Below are positions 49,109 to 61,264 of a stretch of DNA of 64,000 bases, piece after piece. Source of the DNA: Paguma larvata. Lineage: Eukaryota; Chordata; Mammalia; Carnivora; Viverridae. The stretch covers positions 41,646,215-41,710,214 of the forward strand of contig CM057835.1 of the NCBI GenBank assembly GCA_030068075.1, written 5' to 3'. The translations under genes were made by a program, and so were the position numbers. The notes beneath the pieces were generated by a model. It did no database searches. It had not been told where the DNA came from and saw only the letters and a program-made list of their open reading frames with translations. The stretch's first letter is position 1; the number at the start of each line of letters is the position of its first letter.

Positions 49109-50136
49109 TTAGTAATGTAACCACCAATGTATGAATGAAAATTTATTATTTTAAATAAGTGGTATTGCTGGTGAGGGATGAGCAATGGCATAATTAGTTA
49201 AAGGTCCTGAAAAAATTGCCACTCATATAGAAAAAAAATTAAGTCTTAACACAAAGGCTTTAATCCGAAAATCAAAACTTTTTAAAATTTTGCTATAAAT
49301 AAAGAATATATTTGCATCCTCACTATCATAGTGGACTTCTTTAAAGAGATATAGAAAGCACAAACCATAAAATCTACACTGTAAACATACCTATTTGCAT
49401 CCAATTGCACACACACAGAAAAAGGCAATCTAGAGACTGAGAGAGATGCTGACAAGGCATAAAACAGACAAAGAGCTACTATGCTCAATATAAAATAAAC
49501 TATGGTAAATATGGCAGACAAAAAAAAGAGAGGAAAAGAAGGAAGGGAAACAAAAAATCCAATGAAGTGGACAAAATCTAAAATCTGACAACAGGCAATT
49601 CAAATGAGAGGACATGCGATTCATGTTTAAAAATGTTCAACCTCAGTAGTAATAAGAGAATTGCAAGTGAAAAGTACAATAAGAAGCAGTTTCACCCTTA
49701 GAGACTGGCAACATTTAGTCTGAAAATAACATGTTTTGACAAAGATGTGGAGTAAATATATTTTTTATAACCCACTAGTGGGAATTTAAATGGGTACAAC
49801 CAATTTGAAGGGTAATTTGACAACATATAGAAAAACTGAAGATGTACACACTCTAAGACTCAGCAGTTTTTCTCTAGGGATGCAATCACATACAAGCACA
49901 CAAGGAGATATGTACATAGAAATGCTTACAAAGAAAGTTTAGCAACAACCTAAATTTCCACAATGTGAAATATAGATACATATATTGTATTTACTCAATA
50001 GCTGTGGGATAGATGTACATGAATTATATGTTCCAAGCTGAATTACTCTCAAAAATACATTGAACGAAAATAAGCAATTTCCAAAACAATGTAGATAATA
50101 TATCAGTTGAAGAGACATTAATAGAATAAAAAACAG

Positions 50137-50292
50137 ATATGTATGTATGTATATATGCATATATACATATATATAAATATACATATATATAAAGGCTAAA
50201 ACATATAGGCTATAATACTTGCCAAATATATATGTATATATACAGGCTATATATATATACATATATATATGTATATATATGTATATATAAAG
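50137..50292. repeat. Long (AT)n/(ATGT)n/(ATAC)n simple repeat
   Basis: About 155 bp of alternating TATG, ATAT and ATAC units with two near-identical inserts, 'AAAGGCTAAAACATATAGGC' and 'AAAGGATAAAACATATAAGC', suggesting internal duplication. The 107-codon minus frame here is repeat translation. Confidence 0.92.
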
Positions 50293-50299
50293 GATAAAA

Positions 50300-52035
50300 C
50301 ATATAAGCTATAACATATATACTTCCCAAATATATAAGAATGCCAAATTAAGCCTGGTAATTAAGTATTAATGGAATTGAAATGTTTTATTTCTTAAATA
50401 GGTGATAAGCAAATGTACAAGAGATTATTCTTTCGAACTTTGCAGGTCTACATTCTTTTCACAGAAATAAACTCATGATCATCAAATTCTGTCAAACTAT
50501 GTACACAGAGGGCTAGTTTTTAAGAAAACACGGTAATCATTTAATCAGGAAGAATGTCAATATTAAATGGTTTTGAGTATGACAGGATGTTTTGAGACCT
50601 TCATCCTCTTGGTAACTGGAGCCTAATTAGTGTGCAATCCAGAATTACAGTAGGAATTGGTCTTCACCAAAATTTATGACCTGTTTATGATGAAAGCTAC
50701 TGAGTCTTCAGCTGGATAAATGAAATGAGGTAGACACAAGGAAGGCTCAACCTCGGCTTTGTTTACTTCAGTATCAAAAAAAAATCTGAGTTATCCAAAT
50801 TCAATCCCTTATACAATATGCTCTAGCTTTGTTATTTTGTTTTTCTGAATTATTTTATTACAAAAAGTTCCAAAGTTAAAATTATTAGTATCTATATCTG
50901 CATCTATATGTACATGTTATGTATGTATAGATGTATATATATATGTATTCTATATGTATATACATGTATGTAAATATATTAACCTTAGAAATGTATGAAG
51001 GTGCAAAATTAGGACAGCAAGAAAAATTTAGGAAAACAGAAAAATCAACCATTCTTAGAATAAAAAAATAGAATGGAATAGAGTTGAATGAAAGGAAGCT
51101 GGGTTATCAAATTAAACATATCAAATTAAACTACGTTTTTACAAATAATGAAGTGTCAGCATCAGAGTTCAAAACCAATTGTATTTGATTCTATATGTTA
51201 TGTTATATCTGATTCTATATGTGATGTTTCCAGTTTTATCTGGTCCTATATATTATGTTGTCATGCTATAGGGTTACTGCAGTCATGGTATCATCTCCTA
51301 CAATGGAAGCTATGTTACCAGACACAGTGGGAAGGGACCCAAAGCCCAGTCTATACCCACTCAGGGGGGACTACTTATTTCCCTATTACTCGAAACATTA
51401 CTATGAGTTAGATGAAGTACATAACACATAACTGGATGGAGCTCAAATTAAAATTTAACTTCTATTAAATCAATAGCAATTAACTTTTTGGATTATTTTC
51501 CTATCATTTGAAGGAAAAAGAAAAACATCAGAGGGAAAGGACTCTGTGAAAGGCAAGAGAGACAGGAGCCCCACTAGGCAAGAAGAGTTTCCCTATGGCA
51601 ACTAGCCTGAATCAGATGCTGGACAAACAGGAACTGGTAGAGCAGCAAAGAGGCAATGAATATCATTTTTTTTTGCAAATTTAAGCCATGTCTCCAAAAT
51701 CACCAGGTATGTTGGTGAGAAATTCATATACATTTAACATTTATAAACCTGTTATACAATATGTAATACACTGGAATTTTTAAGCATATCATCTCTGATA
51801 GACACAAGCCCAGTGTGGGAAGAATAGGGTATCATTTACTTCTTCTGGTAAAGAAGCTTCTGGTAAAGAAGCTCTCGCATGACTTTGTTTGGTTTAGTTA
51901 ACTTGGTGGTGTCCCCAGGTCAAAGGTATATCAAGACATTGTTTCATCATTATTTTCATCATCATGAAAATCAACACTATTGCCAATATTATAAAGTTTA
52001 TTTACAGTTTAGAAATTATTTGCACCTGCAAATTT
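50300..52035. other. Unassigned AT-rich sequence
   Basis: Includes another TATG/ATAC-rich run at about 50890-50980 and a perfect 15-bp tandem duplication at 51843-51872. No gene or family recognised. Confidence 0.5.
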
Positions 52036-52039
52036 ATCC

Positions 52040-52040
52040 C

Positions 52041-52072
<32 letters not shown>

Positions 52073-52083
52073 CGTGTGTGTAT
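52040..52083. repeat. (TG)n microsatellite
   Basis: TG run of about 44 bp interrupted by TATG and TGCG units. Confidence 0.97.
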
Positions 52084-52199
52084 ACAGATGGGTGAATGGT
52101 ATATGTCTTTCTGGAGCAGACATTTGATCTGAAATAGATCAATTTTCCTCTCACTGTTACTCTCATAGGAGTAACAGAGTTTTAAGAAGGGGAGCAATA

Positions 52200-52439
52200 G
52201 GGGCACCTGGGTGGCTCAGTCCATTGAGCATCCAGCTTCGGCTCAGGTCATGATCTCATGGTTCATGAGTTCCAGCCCGGTGTTGGGCTCTGTGCTGACA
52301 GCTCAGAGCCTGGAACCCCTGCTTCAGATTCTGTGTCTCCCCCTCTCTCTGCCCTTCTCCCACTCATCTTCTCTCTCCTTCTCTCTCTCTCTCAAAAAAA
52401 AAAAAACAAAAAACATTGAAATAAATTAAAAAAAAAAAC
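52200..52439 (+). mobile_element. CanSINE (SINEC), full length
   Basis: 'GGGGCACCTGGGTGGCTCAGTCCATTGAGC', 'GCTCAGAGCCTGGAACC', CT-rich stretch, long A tail. Target repeat AAGGGGAGCAATA (52187-52199) and AAGGGAGCAATA (52440-52451). Confidence 0.96.
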
Positions 52440-52451
52440 AAGGGAGCAATA

Positions 52452-54189
52452 ACTTATTTAAAGCTTTACAAATATCAATATGGTTGGCTCGTGGAGAGTA
52501 GATTACAGAGAAGCAAAAAGAAGAGACAGGAGACAGGAGTTCCAGACACTTGACAAGCTTAAGTTTAGAGATGATCATAGTTCATACTTAGATAACAGAC
52601 AATGGGCAAAGATATACATTTCATATTCATTAGCATGTTATCTAGAGCCACAGGATTTAAATGAGTTCATCTAAAGAGAGAATAGAAAGAGAAGAGGAGA
52701 AGGGAAGGTGGCTGAGGGCACTTCAACATTTAGAGGACCAGTAGATCAGGAACCAGTCATGGTGGCTCATTGGTGTTGAGAAGCAGATGAAGGTGATGTC
52801 ACACTAGCCTAGAAAAGTAGGGGTTTAAGGTCGTGGCTGAGGTCAAGAGATGACTAACCATTGACTTTGGCAAAAAGAGATCACTGACAGATATTTTACC
52901 GTTGTCTTGGCAAACAAACAAAAAAAAAGCCTGAATAAATTGGATTGAATAGCAAAAGTGAAGTCATGACATAGAGTCAGAGATGCAACTGACTGTAGAC
53001 TTGTCAGTTCCCAGTGTTAGGTCACTGCGTCTGATGTCCCATATTCTGAACATCCTCTGAGGTCATATAACTTATTCTTCTGGGAGTAAGCATTATGCAT
53101 CAAACTCAGTGTATTTAAAGCTAGATACCACTACAGTTCCTATAATATTTCTATATAACTCTCCCTTTGTGATTGCCTGGGTTTTATCTCTAATAACCTC
53201 AAGTCCAGTGGTGGGTTATAAAATCCTGATTCCAACTTTTATGGTATGAAGCATAAGAACATTTTCAATTAATATAGCAAATGTTCCTTGATGAATGTGT
53301 GAAATTTATTTCTCATTTATATTTCAATTAAGTACATCCTTTAACAGCTTAATTCCTTCTGGGGGAATTTGGGCATAAAAAAGAAAATAAATTAGTAGGT
53401 AAATAAATAAATCTGACTTCTATTATCTATTCACACATTTTAGATAAACTCAACTTGTTAATTAGATTTGTTTTCTTTAATATGATATAAATTCTCATTG
53501 AGCTATGTAATTCATTATTATAAGATATGTAATTGTAGGTAAGTACAAAGAAGAAGATATTTACCTTGCATATTTATATCTGTACTGTATCTATGTATGA
53601 TTGTAGCTTCCAAATATATATAAATATTTTAATGTCATTTGTTCTTATATTTAATAATCCCAGTTTTTACATTTGATGGAATAATACTGCTCTTTTTAAA
53701 ATCACACATTCTCTCTTCCTCCCTCTCTCTCTCACACACACATAAACTATGTACATACGAAAACAAATCAGTATTGTAATCTCAATGTGCTGACAGACAG
53801 ACCTCACAGGAATGCTTTATTTTACTTGTTTAGTTTACTTCGTTTAGATATGAATTGATAAAACTCTGATAACAGTGCCTACACTTTCACATCCCATTCA
53901 ATTTATGTGACACTTCGGAATATCACTTCTGCAAATATCACAACTGGATAAAACTCTGCAAAGCTGGAAACCTACTCTATACAATCTACCCTTTGATTTA
54001 TTTAATGGAACCTTTATATAGTTTATACAGATGGCGTATGTTGGCCTGGACAATGCAAGTCATTTTAATCAAGAGAGTTACATACTATAAATTTATAATC
54101 TTTTAATACCTTTCTCATCATTGCAAGAGCCATATCCACCTGTTAGATGGAAACTCTTACTGCACCCTAAAACAGTTCTTATGCATTTA
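52452..54189. other. Unassigned AT-rich sequence
   Basis: Contains a small (TC)n(CA)n run at about 53709-53742 and an AAAT run near 53400. The 64-codon frame at 52480-52674 has no supporting signal. Confidence 0.5.
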
Positions 54190-54194
54190 CATTT

Positions 54195-54585
54195 TGTGGA
54201 GGCTGCTTTGAGGTAACAGTATTGAGCAATGGAAACTTGATCAAGGCAAAAGGGCCCCCAGGACCACCGAGCTGAATACAAATAGGCTCATTAAGCAACG
54301 CACCTCGAAATAACCATAGGCCCTAACTGACCAATTACAACCAGGCATACAGTTCCTAAGATTACCAAGTTCCCATACTCCCTCACTCTGCCCTATACCT
54401 GTGGCCCCTCACCACCATCTTCTTGCAGGCAGTTTCTCCCTTGCTGTCCTGCCCGCTGCTCCCTTGCTGTGTATTCAGTAAACTTGTATCTCTTTGGTTC
54501 TGCCTTGAGTGAATTAATTATTTTACCACCCAGGGCGCCGATCTCCACTCGACCGGGGCGCCTCCCCCCGTCTGATCCACCCACA
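54195..54585. mobile_element. Solo LTR of an endogenous retrovirus, with 5-bp target duplication
   Basis: Begins TGTGGAGGCTGC and ends GATCCACCCACA (TG...CA). CATTT lies directly on both sides (54190-54194 and 54586-54590). Inside are 'GACCAATTACAACC', a CT-rich promoter-like middle, an AGTAAA poly-A-signal-like motif in 'GTATTCAGTAAACTTG', and a CpG-rich 3' end ('GGGCGCCGATCTCCACTCGACCGGGGCGCC'). The 391-bp length and 5-bp duplication fit an ERV LTR. Retained CpGs suggest it is younger than the MLT LTRs here. No gag, pol or env adjoins. Orientation by the poly-A motif is plus; family not identified. Confidence 0.75.
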
Positions 54586-54711
54586 CATTTTTAAATACTC
54601 AAGTTATGTTGTAGTAACTTAGATGCTATAGTGGACCTGGTTCTTATGAAGAAAATTTTTTAAAAAAACAACTTGTTATGTGTTTAATATGTGTTGGGTG
54701 AAATGTAAGTT

Positions 54712-54880
54712 TCATATTTATTTACCTACATTATTTCATTTGACCCTCATAACCAATCTATAATGTAGGTACTTCCTGTTCTAACTTGTCTATAAGGAAT
54801 TTGCGTCACAAAATAGTTAACCACTTAGGTCGCCAGTCTAGTAAGCAGACAACAATCTTCTAATCAAGCTCAGTATTACC
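54712..54880 (-). mobile_element. MIR SINE fragment
   Basis: Reverse MIR: 'TACCTACATTATTTCATTTGACCCTCATAACCAATCTATAATGTAGGTACT', then 'AATAGTTAACCACTTAGGTCGCCAGTCTAGTAAGCAGACA'. Confidence 0.7.
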
Positions 54881-55231
54881 TTAAAGCCTAAACTATTGAT
54901 TACTAGATTCTGCCATCCCTGAATGGTTTTGAAGCAAATACTCTGCCAGGGGAGGAATTTGAACATTGAAAAAAAAGGGGGGGAAAGAGCTTGTTGGGGG
55001 AAAAAAAGTGTGTAAATACCTTTACATAATAATAAGAAAAAAATACATCCAAAGTTTAATTCTAATAAATTGATAGATATTTCTAGATCAGAATTTTTGA
55101 GGGGATGTTAAATTGCCACAAGGTCATGATTAGACAACAGTTTAGCTAATCTCTGACAATATGATGTCAGATCATCTTATCAGCTGAACATCTATTTCCT
55201 GATAAAAATAAAAATGCAAGTAATTCCCAAT

Positions 55232-55425
55232 TATTGTACATTTATAATGTGCCACTTACTGTCCTAATTTAATTTTTTTTCTCAAATGTGGTCAGTGCTG
55301 CTCTTATCCCCATTTTCTAGACAGAATCTTTGAGGCCCAGAGATATTAATTGTCCAAGTTTACATGTCTAGTGAAAACTAAGAGTATACGTTCAAGCTGC
55401 ATGATTCTGAAATCTGTGATGATGT
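55232..55425 (-). mobile_element. MIR SINE fragment
   Basis: Reverse MIR: 'TAATGTGCCACTTACTGTCC', 'TATCCCCATTTTCTAGACAGAATCTTTGAGGCCCAGAGATATTAATTGTCCAAG', 'CATGTCTAGTGAAAAC'. Confidence 0.75.
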
Positions 55426-55429
55426 GAGT

Positions 55430-56404
55430 ATATATTTCTACCCCACAATGAAAATACAGTTGCTATAAACTCGTCCTGCATTCTCACAACCCCCATGTGC
55501 CCAGTTACCCAAATGCAGTGCCGGAAACCCAATCTTATTTTCACAGACAGAATATCTCTTAGGTAACAACTGATGAACTTCTCATCAACCTATGACTTTT
55601 ATGTCCCTACCATCTACTCATTGACAAAGAGGCTAAACCCTGGCCCACCTTGTCTGTAAATAGGCACACAAACACCACTCCCCGTCACTACACACCAACA
55701 CAAACACACACGCCTCAGATCTTTCTTTACCCTATTCAAGTTTCTCTGTCTATAGATGACAATCAGCATTGTGAAACCATCCGTTCTATGGCTTTCAGGA
55801 AGGGTAAATACAAACCTTAACCCAACAGGTTGTTCCCTCCCAACTGTTAACACATCTTTCAAAAGACACAGTTCCAGTCTTTCTAATTCTATAAATTTAG
55901 AATTCAGTGCCCAAAGTAAATTTTATTTATGTTCAGTATGTACAAAAATCTGTCTTAACTAGAATTCAGCCCTTAAATATTAAGGAGTTTGTTTTGCTCC
56001 TACTGTTACAAGAAGTCCCCATATGGTAGGACAATTTTAATTTACACTGCATGTAAATTAAAAGAGATGGAAAGCAGTGATGTATTCTAATGATAAAAAA
56101 AAATCTGCCATGGATGATTATAGTATAGCCATAAACTTTAACATGCTTTTTATCAGTTTTTACTTTTTGGACTCATCCCATCAACAAAACATAGAACACT
56201 TGATTTAAGGATTAGCATGCAAATGTTTAATATCACAACCTTATAAAAACAATGGCGGAACTATCAAAAAGGAGAAAGAAGAGGTGGAGATGAATGTGGG
56301 CCTGCTGACTTACTCATGATGCATAGTACAGAGTCTTAACAATGAATTGAAAATACAGATTCAAGCAAAGCATCTAAAGTTATAAAGGTAATGAAGAATT
56401 ATTT
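55430..56404. other. Unassigned sequence
   Basis: No repeat family or gene recognised. An 82-codon minus frame (55614-55862) and a 68-codon plus frame overlap each other and are taken as chance. Confidence 0.5.
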
Positions 56405-56420
56405 AAAATTATATACTATC

Positions 56421-56550
56421 GGAGGTGCCTGGTTGATTCAGTCTTTAGAGCTTTTGACTCTTGATCTCCGGGTCATGAGTTCAAGCCCCACATTGGGTTG
56501 GGACCACCTTAGAATAAAAAAATAAAATAAAAAAGTAAAACTAAATAAAT
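56421..56550 (+). mobile_element. CanSINE, oldest type, short
   Basis: 'GGAGGTGCCTGGTTGATTCAGTCTTTAGAGC', 'GACTCTTGATCTCCGGGTCATGAGTTCAAGCCCCACATTGGGTTGG', then an AAATAAA-rich tail without the CT stretch. Perfect 16-bp target duplication AAAATTATATACTATC at 56405-56420 and 56551-56566. Confidence 0.93.
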
Positions 56551-56566
56551 AAAATTATATACTATC

Positions 56567-58980
56567 AAAGTCAAGTGATGGTAGGTAAGGAAGCAGGGAG
56601 ATAATATATGTCTAGTATATTCCTCAGTCAATAAAGATAAGGATATGTTATTTTTAACATTACAATGGGATGCACAAAAAAAAAAAAACCCACACAATTA
56701 CACAATTAAATATTTAGAGGTCACTATCTTGTGAAATAGGTCCAAATTTGGAGAAAAGGAGAGAATTACCTTTGAATTTGCTTCAATATTTTTTTCCTTA
56801 TGCAGTATGAGTATTATTTATATATAACTAATACTATTTTATAGTTTGCTAAGTAGTTTTAAAGACTCAGCTAAACTTTTTATTTAATACCAGAAAGCAT
56901 AGCTCATAATCAATAAACTGAAATGAAAAATCAGCATCTTTGGTATCCGTTCCTACACCCAGATTGACAATAGTAAGCAATTCTACTCAAAGATTTAATT
57001 ATCAGAGGGTGCGTTTTGTGGCTAAGTCATCCTGGTGGACTCATTGGATTGCAGTTTTGCACAGAAGTGTTCTTCAGGAACCGTATTAAGGTTTCTTTAT
57101 GGTAGAGGCAGGCAATTAGCTACTCCCACCTAAAATATCTCCCAGGCTAAGGTAATGCCTTATATGTTTGTGACACAGCATTCTAGGTCTTCATCAAAGT
57201 ACTTTTGTGAAAAATAAGTGTGTATTACAAAGTACATTTTGAGAAACTACTGACTATGCCTGTAGATACTCTTGCACTTAACCTGCATGTGAAATGGGGT
57301 GGTCTGTCTGCACTTGAAAGTAGTTTTATTTGTTTTGTTTTGTTTTAATTATAACAACATGTTAAATTGATAACTACGTGCTTTTAATGTAAAGTGTGTT
57401 TTCCCTTTTAAAAATTGCACAAAACTTCTCCTACTTTAGACATCTAGCAGCAATGCTTAACTAATTAATACTTAAGCATTAATTTTGGTTTATTTATTTC
57501 TCATTAAAAAAACTTTACTGTGTCTAATAATATTGAAGGTAGGAGGATTAGTATAAGATATGATAAAAGAAACACTTACTTCTTAATTTTCTCTATATTC
57601 GAGCTTTTATTGTACTAAATTTTAAACAAAATGCATTGGTAATATTTTTGCATGTATGTTTGTGGTAGGAAAGTACTTCACAGAATCAGATTATCATGAT
57701 TTGCCATTGATGGCATTGGTAAGTGAAGCATTGCAACTTAAATAATACATGTGCAAGGTATTCTTTTCAAAGTAACTGTCCCAAATTAAGACGAACAATA
57801 GGCATAAAGCCAATTTTAAAGGTTTAAAATTTTAAATCATGTTTTGGACAATGTAAGAGTTAGTATATATTGTTTTTCTTAGTGCTAAATAGGATTTCTA
57901 ACTCTTTTATCTTTATTCTTTTTTCAAAAACAAGAAGAAGAAAAAGTAGAGTTACTGTCTTTCTTTTATGATTTTGGGTAAGTCATGGTGAATAAAGGCA
58001 CCAAAAATAGACTATATTTCACAAAGGTCAATTCCTAGCCTAGTTTTTAAACCTTCATATTCTACCCACCCCACCATCTAATCAGCTTTATTAGGGCCAG
58101 AAATACACAAAGGAAGAAGTCCATTTTTTTCTTAAAGACTTCTCCAGTTGTTTAGTCCTATTGCTTATTTTGTTTCTTAGACCCTTTATTGCATTTAAAG
58201 CCCTCAATACATTAGATTAAACTGATAGTCTCAAATTATGTTTTTTAAACTTTTGTTGTTTATTCAGTAAATCTGTTTGTTATGGGAAGTAAGAATTCCT
58301 TGTCCCAGTATCTCAAATAAACATCGACCCAGTGTCCCTATGGTGACACGTTTCATAAAAAACAAGGAAATTCTAAAAATCCATAGGAAATAAAGAATCA
58401 TTGGTATAGGCTTTTATAAGAAAAATAAGTATTTTTAAATTAATTTATTTTCTCAGAGATGTCTGAGACAGTTCCCAAAACATCCTTATCTTTCTGTGTA
58501 TGCAGAAATATTACTAACACAATGGGTTTCATTTTGGTTTTAGAGTCTTTCAATATTATCTACTACGGCTAGCTACACAGTGTCCAAGTGTCCCTAATAT
58601 CCAGCCAGCAATTTACCATAAGTTCATAATTTCCAGGCTTATTTTCAATATGCAATCAGAGAAATCCAGTGTGTCCTGTCAAAACATCATTTTGTAAGTA
58701 GAATTCTCACTTATGGTAGTGATTGTCTCTATCATGGAGGTTCTGATATATGGCCATTAACTTGCTCTCAGAGAAATTTGAATGCATCCATTTTTCTTCC
58801 ACATAGTCTGCAGTAGAGAGGGAATGAATTATAGATCTGCTGTTAATTATTTCCTATCCAGTTTTTCTGTATTAGATTTGAGGACTTCTGTTCATAAAAA
58901 AAAAATTAAGAGAGAAACAGGCAAACCACTAACAAAAAGCAAATTATCCAAGTACATATATACATCAAAACCATATATCC
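56567..58980. other. Unassigned AT-rich sequence
   Basis: About 2.4 kb with an A12 run at about 56677-56688, a TTTTG run near 57328-57346 and short A/T tracts. No gene or clear repeat seen. Confidence 0.5.
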
Positions 58981-58984
58981 AGAA

Positions 58985-60050
58985 TATTTTGGAGAAGTAT
59001 AAAGTAAAAAAGACAACATAATAGGAAAAAAGTCACTACTAAATAAGATACCCAATGGCTAATAAATCTAAGAAAGGCAATAAACCATAGAGAAATACAA
59101 ACTAAAACAATAAAAATATAATTACACAATTATTAGGATGGCTTAAACAAAAAAAAAAACAACAACACAAGAAATATCAGTTATTGGTGAAAGTATAAAA
59201 CAACCAGAATTCTCATACATTGCTAATATGAGTCTATACTAGTGCAACCACTTTGGAGAACTTTTTGACAGGACTTACTGAAGCTGAGTATTTAAGGACA
59301 ATACAACCTCTGCTCCTAACAATATATTCATCAGAGATGTGTGCAGATGTTTACCATAAAAGTATGTTCTAGAATATTCAAAACATCATAATCTATAATA
59401 ACTCCAACCTTGAAATTTTTCAAATGCCCTACCAAACCTTAAAAAAAATAAATAAAATTATATTTACAATGGAATATCATTACAGCAATGATAACTGACT
59501 GATATACGACACACAAACAACAGGAATGATTCTCACAATGTTGAACAGAAGTAGTCAGACACAGCAGAGTACTTACTGTTTAATTCTATGTATTACAAAC
59601 AAAACAAAAAAAATGTAAAACTCATGTCTGCCATACGAAGTCAGAATAATTATTAGAGGGGCAGAGACTAACACAGGGTGTTTGGGGGGCTTGGGTAAGT
59701 AACTTGCAGTTTCTTAATCTGGGCAGTATTTACATTAGGTGTGTTTACTTCGTGAATATTTACACCATATTTATAATGGTGTACTCTTGTGTGTATGTGT
59801 ATGTGTGTGTATCTAAAATGTATCTATCGGGACACTTGGGTGGTTCAGTTGGGTAAGCATCAGACTCTTGTTTCGGCTCAGTGCATGATCTCATGGTTTG
59901 TGAGATCGAGCCCCGCTTCAAACTCCATGGAGACTGTTTGGGATTCTCTCTCTCTGCCCCTGCCTAAAATTAAATATTTTTTAAAAAAAATTAGAATAAA
60001 ACTTATCTATCATCTGTCTACATACACTTCAATGTAAAGTTTTTAAAAAC
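58985..60050 (+). mobile_element. L1 LINE 3' end, sense, split by a SINE
   Basis: Follows the L1 3' region in order: 'CCAATGGCTAATAAATCTAAG', 'GAAATACAAACTAAAACAATAAAAATATAATTACAC', 'TCATACATTGCTAATATGAGTCTATACTAGTGCAACCACTTTGGAGAACTTTTTGACAG', 'CAATGGAATATCATTACAGCAATGATAAC', 'GTTTAATTCTATGTATTAC', 'ATTATTAGAGGGGCAGAGAC', 'ACACTTCAATGTAAAG'. Diverged, no intact frame. Carries the SINE at 59829-59997. Confidence 0.75.
59829..59997 (+). mobile_element. CanSINE, shortened copy inside L1
   Basis: 'GGGACACTTGGGTGGTTCAGTTGGGTAAGC', 'GCATGATCTCATGGTTTGTGAGATCGAGCCCCGC', 'GGAGACTGTTTGGGATTC', a short CT stretch and an A-rich tail; the middle is shorter than in full copies. Target repeat AAAATGTATCTATC (59815-59828) and AAAACTTATCTATC (59998-60011). 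Confidence 0.92.
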
Positions 60051-60059
60051 ATCAACAAC

Positions 60060-60875
60060 CATACATAGTAAAAGACACACATACTCCAGGATAGTAAGAG
60101 CATCCCTTCCTGCCTACCACTCTCCATTCAACCCAACTCCCTTTATCCCAAAGTTTTATTGAGCTGAACTTAAATTCATATAACACTTTCTCACATTAAG
60201 GAAGCTGTTATTAATAAGGTGGAGTACAGAGGATACAAAAGTCACATTAATATGCAGCAGTTTAAATTAATTATCAGATGACAATATTGGCTTCCAGAAA
60301 ACAAGGAAACAGGAATTATATTTCCTATAGGATCTCAGTTTGTCTTTCTGTATCCAAAAGCCTTGATAGTTTTCTAGTGATATACCTATCTGTGAGTTTT
60401 ATCAATCTATCACTCATTCTTTCATCATAGGAAGAAATAAATATTTATTATTACAAAATAAAAAAGGGCAGAACAGAAACTTAGAGTAATATATTTTTTA
60501 ATTTTTGAACAGAACAAAAGATGGAAACCCACAGTGATGCTGTTTGTATTTTAAATGTGATCTAGAAACTTAAAAGTTTGTAGTAACTCTGGGCACCAAT
60601 AAGAGAATATTTGGCCAATGTACTCTGATCGATTTAAGCATCTGATGTTATTTTCTATCCTCGTGGTCTGAAGAGTCATAATGACCCTGCTCCAACAGAC
60701 AGGCAAACTCTTATCTGTGAGACAATTCAAAGCTGAGCTGAGGCATAATTTTCATAAACATACCTTGACTACAAACATATTGTTACATTACTAATTGAAG
60801 TATTTCTTTGAAATTGCTGGTCAAGAGCCAGTAAAATCTCTACTGAATTACACCCAAGCCTGCTGAAAAATTACT
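60060..60875. other. Unassigned sequence
   Basis: Nothing recognised. Confidence 0.5.
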
Positions 60876-60879
60876 TTCA

Positions 60880-61260
60880 ATCAGAATGTCAATAAAGCTA
60901 TTAATAACATTTCAGAAGCTGCTTCTTAGTGAGGTAACCAGGCAGCTGCTTTAAAAGAGAGCGAGAGAGAGAGAGAGAGAAAGAGAAGTAGGACATCCCC
61001 TCCCCCATTCCTTTACTTATACAGTGTAATTTGAGTCTCATTAATCTGCAGTGACATCTCCCTATTGTCAGCCCTGTGTGGCAGAAATGGTTTTAGTCTA
61101 GGGTAATATTAAAATGATGGTAAGAGAGTATCCCACCCACTTTCATGGAGCTTTATTTGTTGCACTGTGATCTGTATAATTGAAGGCTTGCCCATCTTTT
61201 TATTAGGAGAAATATAAGGACCATCTATCAATGCCAAAGGCAGGAAGTTGATACCCATAT
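60880..61260. promoter_or_regulatory. Possible conserved non-coding block with (GA)n
   Basis: Repeat-free apart from a GA run at about 60957-60986. Holds an E-box in 'CCAGGCAGCTGCTTT', a paired-type site in 'CTCATTAATCTGCAG' and balanced composition. The texture suggests an enhancer; not tested. Confidence 0.2.
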
Positions 61261-61264
61261 ATCA

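Larger units (their letters stand above)
45765..50130 (+). mobile_element. Degraded L1 LINE, sense, interrupted by three SINEs
   Basis: A-rich strand with L1M landmarks: 'ACAAGAAAATCTTAAACACAATCAGAGAAGAAAGAAAAATTACC' near 46000, 'TGACAACCTATAATCTTATACATAGC' near 46150, 'TATGGAAAGTAAAGGTCAAAATATTAAGG' near 48730, 'GTTTTGACAAAGATGTGGAG' near 49735, 'GGGAATTTAAATGGGTACAACC' and 'TACATAGAAATGCTTACA' near 49920. Coding capacity is destroyed by stops and indels. SINEs at 47110-47216, 47745-47950 and 48127-48323 split it. Whether it is one copy or several is inference. Confidence 0.55.

Noticed and set aside
49939..50262. 107-codon minus-strand frame rich in I and Y
   Set aside because: Translation of the AT/ATGT simple repeat and flanking L1.
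57008..57062. SINE-like 'GGGTGC...GTGGCTAAGTC'
   Set aside because: No B-box, CT stretch or tail follows; chance resemblance.
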